Positions 43,854-47,424 of a stretch of 47,424 nt of DNA are shown piece by piece (the first letter of the stretch is position 1; every line of letters starts with the position of its first letter). A program made the translations under genes and the position numbers. A model generated the notes under the pieces. It was not told the origin of the DNA. It did no database searches and saw nothing but the letters and a program-made list of their open reading frames with translations. The DNA is from Bacteroidota bacterium (lineage in GTDB: Bacteria; Bacteroidota; Bacteroidia; Chitinophagales; JADIYW01). The stretch is taken from positions 1 through 47,424 of the forward strand of contig JAGQYE010000089.1 in NCBI GenBank assembly GCA_020436225.1, given 5' to 3'.

Positions 43854-45374
43854 TTACTTTCCATTCATTTTATTCAACACTTCCAAGAAATTAACCAATT
43901 TAACCAATCCTTTTCCGGGAGCCATAAAGTTATTAGGAACGATAGTTTTATCAGTAACCGGTTTGCTATATGGTCTGAAAGTGCCATCCATACAAGTGGT
44001 TGTTATTTTATCTAATTGACGATTTATCTTTTTGTCATTCGGATTCTTAGTAAAACACATAGCGGCATCTGTAATGCTAAGTTTGTCGATACTATATTGA
44101 TAAAAAATAGTATTCTGAATACATTTTGGCTCAACATAAGTTACAGACGATTTTGGTAAAGTATTATTTACTGCTTGATTAAAATAAGTAGTCGCCATTT
44201 TTGCAGCTTCATACATTTGTGTATTTTCATATTGATACATCAACAATTTTACTAAGTTGGCTTTAGCATAGGCACCAACTCTGCTACTACTTACTCTTCC
44301 ATTTTGAGTATCTGCTGTCCTCATTAATGGTAAACTGCCCCAAGTTTGATTATAAGATGGAGTTTGGAAAACGTGTGTGCCATACGCATTGATATAAATA
44401 TTGTAGTTGATTTGGTTGGCATCATACAAATCTTTTAAGGCTAATGGACCCCAATTTTCAGGACCTAAAATGGTGGTTTTATTCGGATTTACTACCCAAT
44501 CTAAAGCGCCACTAAAATAAAATGCCGGAGTTTTATCTTGATTGTCGATAATATCGCCAAGTCCTTCTTTTGGTCCCGGCAAACCACCGCCATAAGCCAC
44601 TACAGCAACAATTCCATTATTATTGAAAGGTTGGTTGTAATTGAGTTTCTTTTTTATTTGGTTGAATAATTGATGTTTAAAATTATTTTCATCTGCATAC
44701 GTGAAGAACAATGAAGCATTTGCGCCTAAGCTTCCTCCAACCATAAAAAATTTAGTTGTATCTACAGATAATTTTTGGCTATTGTCCACAACAAATTTTC
44801 TGGCAGCATTTGACAAAAATAAGTTGATATACATCGTTGCAAAAAATTTATCTTTTGGAATAATTGCGCTGACTTGGTTAATTACTCTACTGGTATAAAA
44901 ATTACTGGTATTACCTTTTCCATCGTAGCGTTTAGCGTTGCTACCGGCATTTTCATAATAGGCAACCACATAGCCACGCAACGCAAAATCAATTGCCATT
45001 CTGTTAGTTTGCGACCAACTAAAATCTTCTCCATTTCCGTTGGTTAATAAAATACAACGTTTTTTGCTGTTTGCATATTGCGGTTCAATAATCATCATTT
45101 GGCTGTTGTCAGGCGTATAAAATACTTTTGTTGCCGTTAGAAAATTACTAAGCGGATAAGGTTTATTGCGTTCTCCATTTTTATAAACTTCGGAAAGACT
45201 TTGAGCTAAATCTAAAACAGTTAAATTATATGCATTCAAATAATTTCCTCCTGTTTCAGATAGTGGAATTGTGAAAGCATTTTGGTTCACATCAACATAA
45301 TTGATGTTGGCATTTTCTTCAGCTTTTGAAAATTGAAAGGCAAATAATAAAAAAAGTAAAATAAGTTTATTCAT
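43854..45374 (-). CDS. Exported alpha/beta-hydrolase-like protein
   Basis: The 506-residue protein has a Sec signal (LILLFLLFAFQFSKA). The middle has an alpha/beta-hydrolase look: KKRCILLTNGNGEDFSWSQ (oxyanion-side HG-like strand), AIDFALRGYVVAYYEN and the nucleophile elbow MVGGSLGANASLFF (GxSxG, Ser near residue 215). A later YFSGALDWVVNP may carry the Asp and YINAYGTHVFQT the His of the triad. About 90 extra residues follow. It resembles secreted esterases or PHB-depolymerase-like enzymes of Bacteroidota, but the substrate is unknown. It converges with the methyltransferase gene. Confidence 0.65.
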   Translation of the reverse strand: MNKLILLFLLFAFQFSKAEENANINYVDVNQNAFTIPLSETGGNYLNAYNLTVLDLAQSLSEVYKNGERNKPYPLSNFLTATKVFYTPDNSQMMIIEPQYANSKKRCILLTNGNGEDFSWSQTNRMAIDFALRGYVVAYYENAGSNAKRYDGKGNTSNFYTSRVINQVSAIIPKDKFFATMYINLFLSNAARKFVVDNSQKLSVDTTKFFMVGGSLGANASLFFTYADENNFKHQLFNQIKKKLNYNQPFNNNGIVAVVAYGGGLPGPKEGLGDIIDNQDKTPAFYFSGALDWVVNPNKTTILGPENWGPLALKDLYDANQINYNIYINAYGTHVFQTPSYNQTWGSLPLMRTADTQNGRVSSSRVGAYAKANLVKLLMYQYENTQMYEAAKMATTYFNQAVNNTLPKSSVTYVEPKCIQNTIFYQYSIDKLSITDAAMCFTKNPNDKKINRQLDKITTTCMDGTFRPYSKPVTDKTIVPNNFMAPGKGLVKLVNFLEVLNKMNGK

Positions 45375-45480
45375 AACAAAGAAATTATAATTAACTCTTG
45401 AGATAGAACAAGAATTATACCATAAAAATAATTAAATAAGTTTAATAGAATGATTATATCAGCCATTTTACTCAAATTTG

Positions 45481-45488
45481 TATCTTTA
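45481..45488 (+). promoter_or_regulatory. -7 box TATCTTTA of scpB
   Basis: One mismatch to TAnnTTTG, ending 4 bp before GTG 45493. A TTG at 45478 in the same frame lies upstream of the box and is rejected as start. Confidence 0.5.
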
Positions 45489-45492
45489 CAAA

Positions 45493-46095
45493 GTGGAAGA
45501 AATTCAAAAAAATATAGAAGCTATCCTATTTGCAGCAGAATTGCCAATTAAAATTGATGAATTGCTGTCTTATCTTAATAAAGATACGGAAACGCCATAT
45601 ACAGAAGAGGAAGTAGAAGGTATTTTACAAGTAATTACCGAAAAATACAATAACGATTTATTTCCTTTTGAAATTGGAAAAACCGGAGGTGGTTATCAGT
45701 TCCTAACTAAACCGATATATCACGAAGCCGTTTCCGCATTTTTAAATAGAAATACCGTAAAACGATTAACTACTGCTGCCTTAGAATCGTTAGCTATAAT
45801 TGCGTATAAACAACCGGTAACGAAAAGTATTATTGAAACAATTAGAGGCGTTAATGCAGATTATACCATTCAAAAATTAATGGAAAAAGAATTAGTGGAA
45901 GTTGCCGGACGAAGTGAAGAACCGGGAAAACCACTTCTATATAGAACAACACAACAATTTTTAGATTATTTTGGGATTAACTCCTTAGATGAATTGCCGA
46001 AATTAAAAGAATTTGAAGAACTACAAAACCAAATTGGTGAGAAAGAGAATATCGAGAACACCCATAGAACGGACGACATCGCCCAGCAAAACTAA
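45493..46095 (+). CDS. scpB: SMC-ScpAB complex subunit ScpB
   Basis: The protein of about 200 residues has two winged-helix domains. The first begins VEEIQKNIEAILFAAELPI; the second holds TVKRLTTAALESLAIIAYKQ and PVTKSIIETIRGVNAD, the ScpB signature, ending with GKPLLYRTTQQFLDYFGI. ScpB dimerises and, with ScpA, bridges the SMC heads for chromosome segregation. The GTG start is supported by the promoter box. scpA is not in the window. The gene overlaps the pseudouridine synthase frame. Confidence 0.93.
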   Translation: MEEIQKNIEAILFAAELPIKIDELLSYLNKDTETPYTEEEVEGILQVITEKYNNDLFPFEIGKTGGGYQFLTKPIYHEAVSAFLNRNTVKRLTTAALESLAIIAYKQPVTKSIIETIRGVNADYTIQKLMEKELVEVAGRSEEPGKPLLYRTTQQFLDYFGINSLDELPKLKEFEELQNQIGEKENIENTHRTDDIAQQN

Positions 46096-46948
46096 TTTCC
46101 AAAAGAATAGAAAGACGTTTACGCAAAAGAAAGATGCCTTTGCTTATAAAATAGAGCAAACCGTAAAAGATTTTGTGCCACCGAAAGAAGTGGCTCAACA
46201 AGAAGATGTAAGACTTAATAAATTTATTTCCAACGCAGGTATTTGTTCGCGCCGCCAAGCTGATGAATACATCAAAGCCGGTTATGTTACCATTAATGAC
46301 CAAACGGTGCTGGAAATGGGCTACAAAGTACAACCTAAAGATGTAGTAAAATTTAAAGGCAAAAAAGTACAGAACGACAAGAAAGTCTATATTTTGCTTA
46401 ATAAACCAAAAGGCTATTTAACTACTGTTTCTGATGATAGAGAACGAAAAACCGTAATGGAATTGGTAAACACCGTTAAAGATGCACGTATTTATCCGGT
46501 TGGACGATTAGATAGAAATTCTACCGGCGTTTTGTTATTGACAAACGATGGTGAATTAGCACAGAAACTTTCCCATCCAAGTGGCGAAGTAACCAAAGTA
46601 TATCAAGTAGAATTAGATAAACCATTAGCACAAAAAGATTTGTTGAAAATAAGAGAAGGTGTTGAGTTGGAAGATGGAAAAGCAAATGTCGATCAAGCGG
46701 ATTATACTTTACCTCGCGGCGATGATAGATTTGTTGGTGTAGAATTGCACAGCGGAAAAAACAGAATCGTACGTCGTATTTTTGAAAGCTTAGATTATGA
46801 AGTGCAAAAACTCGATAGAGTATTGTATGCCGGATTAACCAAGAAAAATTTACCACGTGGCAAATGGCGTTTTTTGTCAGAAAAAGAAATTATCTTCTTA
46901 AAATATTTCATTGCTAATAAGAAAGAGAAAAAGAAAAAAGAAGAGTAA
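46013..46948 (+). CDS. rluB: 23S rRNA pseudouridine synthase, RsuA/RluB family
   Basis: The domains are a basic N-terminal extension, an S4 RNA-binding domain (VRLNKFISNAGICSRRQADE, about residues 67-125), and the RsuA/RluB catalytic domain with the nucleophilic Asp in VGRLDRNSTGVLLLTNDG and LHSGKNRIVRRIFE at the end. Bacteroidota usually have this enzyme after scpB. No ATG precedes the S4 domain, so the start is non-ATG: TTG 46013 (taken here), GTG 46037 or GTG 46175. The first two overlap scpB by 83 and 59 bp. RluB (23S U2605) is likelier than RsuA or RluE/F, judged by the extension. Confidence 0.88.
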   Translation: MKNYKTKLVRKRISRTPIERTTSPSKTNFQKNRKTFTQKKDAFAYKIEQTVKDFVPPKEVAQQEDVRLNKFISNAGICSRRQADEYIKAGYVTINDQTVLEMGYKVQPKDVVKFKGKKVQNDKKVYILLNKPKGYLTTVSDDRERKTVMELVNTVKDARIYPVGRLDRNSTGVLLLTNDGELAQKLSHPSGEVTKVYQVELDKPLAQKDLLKIREGVELEDGKANVDQADYTLPRGDDRFVGVELHSGKNRIVRRIFESLDYEVQKLDRVLYAGLTKKNLPRGKWRFLSEKEIIFLKYFIANKKEKKKKEE

Positions 46949-46962
46949 TCGTTTTCTTTTTT

Positions 46963-47424
46963 TTACCAGAATTTTATTTTTCCGGCAGCAAACCAACACA
47001 TACGCAACAACATAAATCCGTTGGTAAAACGAGAAATGTTAGTTGAACCATAAGTTCGTTCTTTATATCTAATTGGTAAATCAATGATTTTTAAGTTGAG
47101 TTTATAAGCGCCAAACAGCAAATCAAAATCACCGAAAGGGTCGAAGTCGCCGAAGAATTTTCTATTTTCAATCAACTTCAAATAATCTTCTTTAAACATC
47201 ACTTTGGTGCCACACAAACTATCTTTTATCGGTTGCTCCAACAGCCAAGAAAAAATGTATGAGAAAAATTTATTTCCAAGTGTATTTAAAAAGCGCATCG
47301 CTTCTTTTTCCATCGGATATACTAAGCGTGAACCATTAATAAACTCAGCCTTTCCGGTAGCAATGGCGTTATAAAATTTCGGCAATTCTTCCGGTGGCAT
47401 CGTTAAGTCGGCATCTAAAATCAT
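46963..47424 (-). CDS. Glycosyltransferase family 2 (dolichol-phosphate-mannose-synthase-like), cut by window end
   Basis: The 153 visible residues end at 46963. The frame begins at the window edge with MILDADLTMPPEELPKF; this is the internal DxD-containing motif of DPM1-like GT2 enzymes, so the Met is not the start and about 80-100 N-terminal residues lie outside. Downstream, KFFSYIFSWLLEQPIKDSLC and GTKVMFKEDY match the acceptor-loop region, and PIRYKERTYGSTNISRF is the usual C-terminal block. It transfers a sugar from a nucleotide donor, probably to polyprenyl phosphate, and could supply the donor used by the two GT-C proteins in the window. Confidence 0.85.
   Translation of the reverse strand: MILDADLTMPPEELPKFYNAIATGKAEFINGSRLVYPMEKEAMRFLNTLGNKFFSYIFSWLLEQPIKDSLCGTKVMFKEDYLKLIENRKFFGDFDPFGDFDLLFGAYKLNLKIIDLPIRYKERTYGSTNISRFTNGFMLLRMCWFAAGKIKFW

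Overview
The window looks like a chromosomal segment from a low-GC member of the Bacteroidota, probably an environmental Chitinophagia/Saprospiria/Sphingobacteriia-type lineage. Supporting signs are a SusC/SusD pair, a gliding-motility (type IX secretion) C-terminal sorting domain, the futalosine-pathway gene mqnC, an F-ATPase cluster lacking beta and epsilon, and TAnnTTTG-type promoters in place of Shine-Dalgarno-driven leaders. No tRNA, rRNA or CRISPR array was found.

Layout. 1-413: tail of an unidentified gene, a GC-rich hairpin with a terminator, and two decayed palindromes. 414-8407: envelope cluster (flippase, dUTPase, TPR lipoprotein-like protein, DUF4292 lipoprotein, EnvC-like amidase activator, LptC, CNNM/CorC transporter). 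8541-12266: PpiD/SurA-type chaperone, DUF2480 protein, lytic transglycosylase. 12268-19581 (minus): acyltransferase, polytopic glycosyltransferase, a large T9SS-exported fibronectin-type protein and a catalytic/non-catalytic pair of M16 peptidases. 19708-20832: mqnC. 21108-27093: SusC, SusD and two small surface lipoproteins, a nutrient uptake locus without a hydrolase. 27231-32246: atpB-E-F-H-A-G. 32454-33878: asnS.

33879-37640 is the most unusual part. A REP-associated tyrosine transposase (RAYT) sits among seven near-identical 26-bp imperfect palindromes, four in one orientation and three in the other. Each full or truncated copy of the RAYT 3' end is followed by an inverted palindrome. 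Two unrelated secreted-protein genes lie between palindromes. The promoter and first codons of the downstream AhpD-like gene are duplicated on the far side of the block, as if the block had entered that gene. Decayed copies of the palindrome occur at 273-337 and 39274-39300.

37898-47424: SDR oxidoreductase, DUF6370 protein, a RelE/ParE toxin-antitoxin pair, accC, a glycosyltransferase, a methyltransferase, a secreted alpha/beta hydrolase-like protein, scpB, an RluB-type pseudouridine synthase and a glycosyltransferase cut by the window edge.

Most intergenic spaces are short. In at least six genes the TAnnTTTG box ends only 4-6 bp before the start codon, which predicts leaderless transcripts. 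All family assignments were made by reading the sequence; no database search was run.
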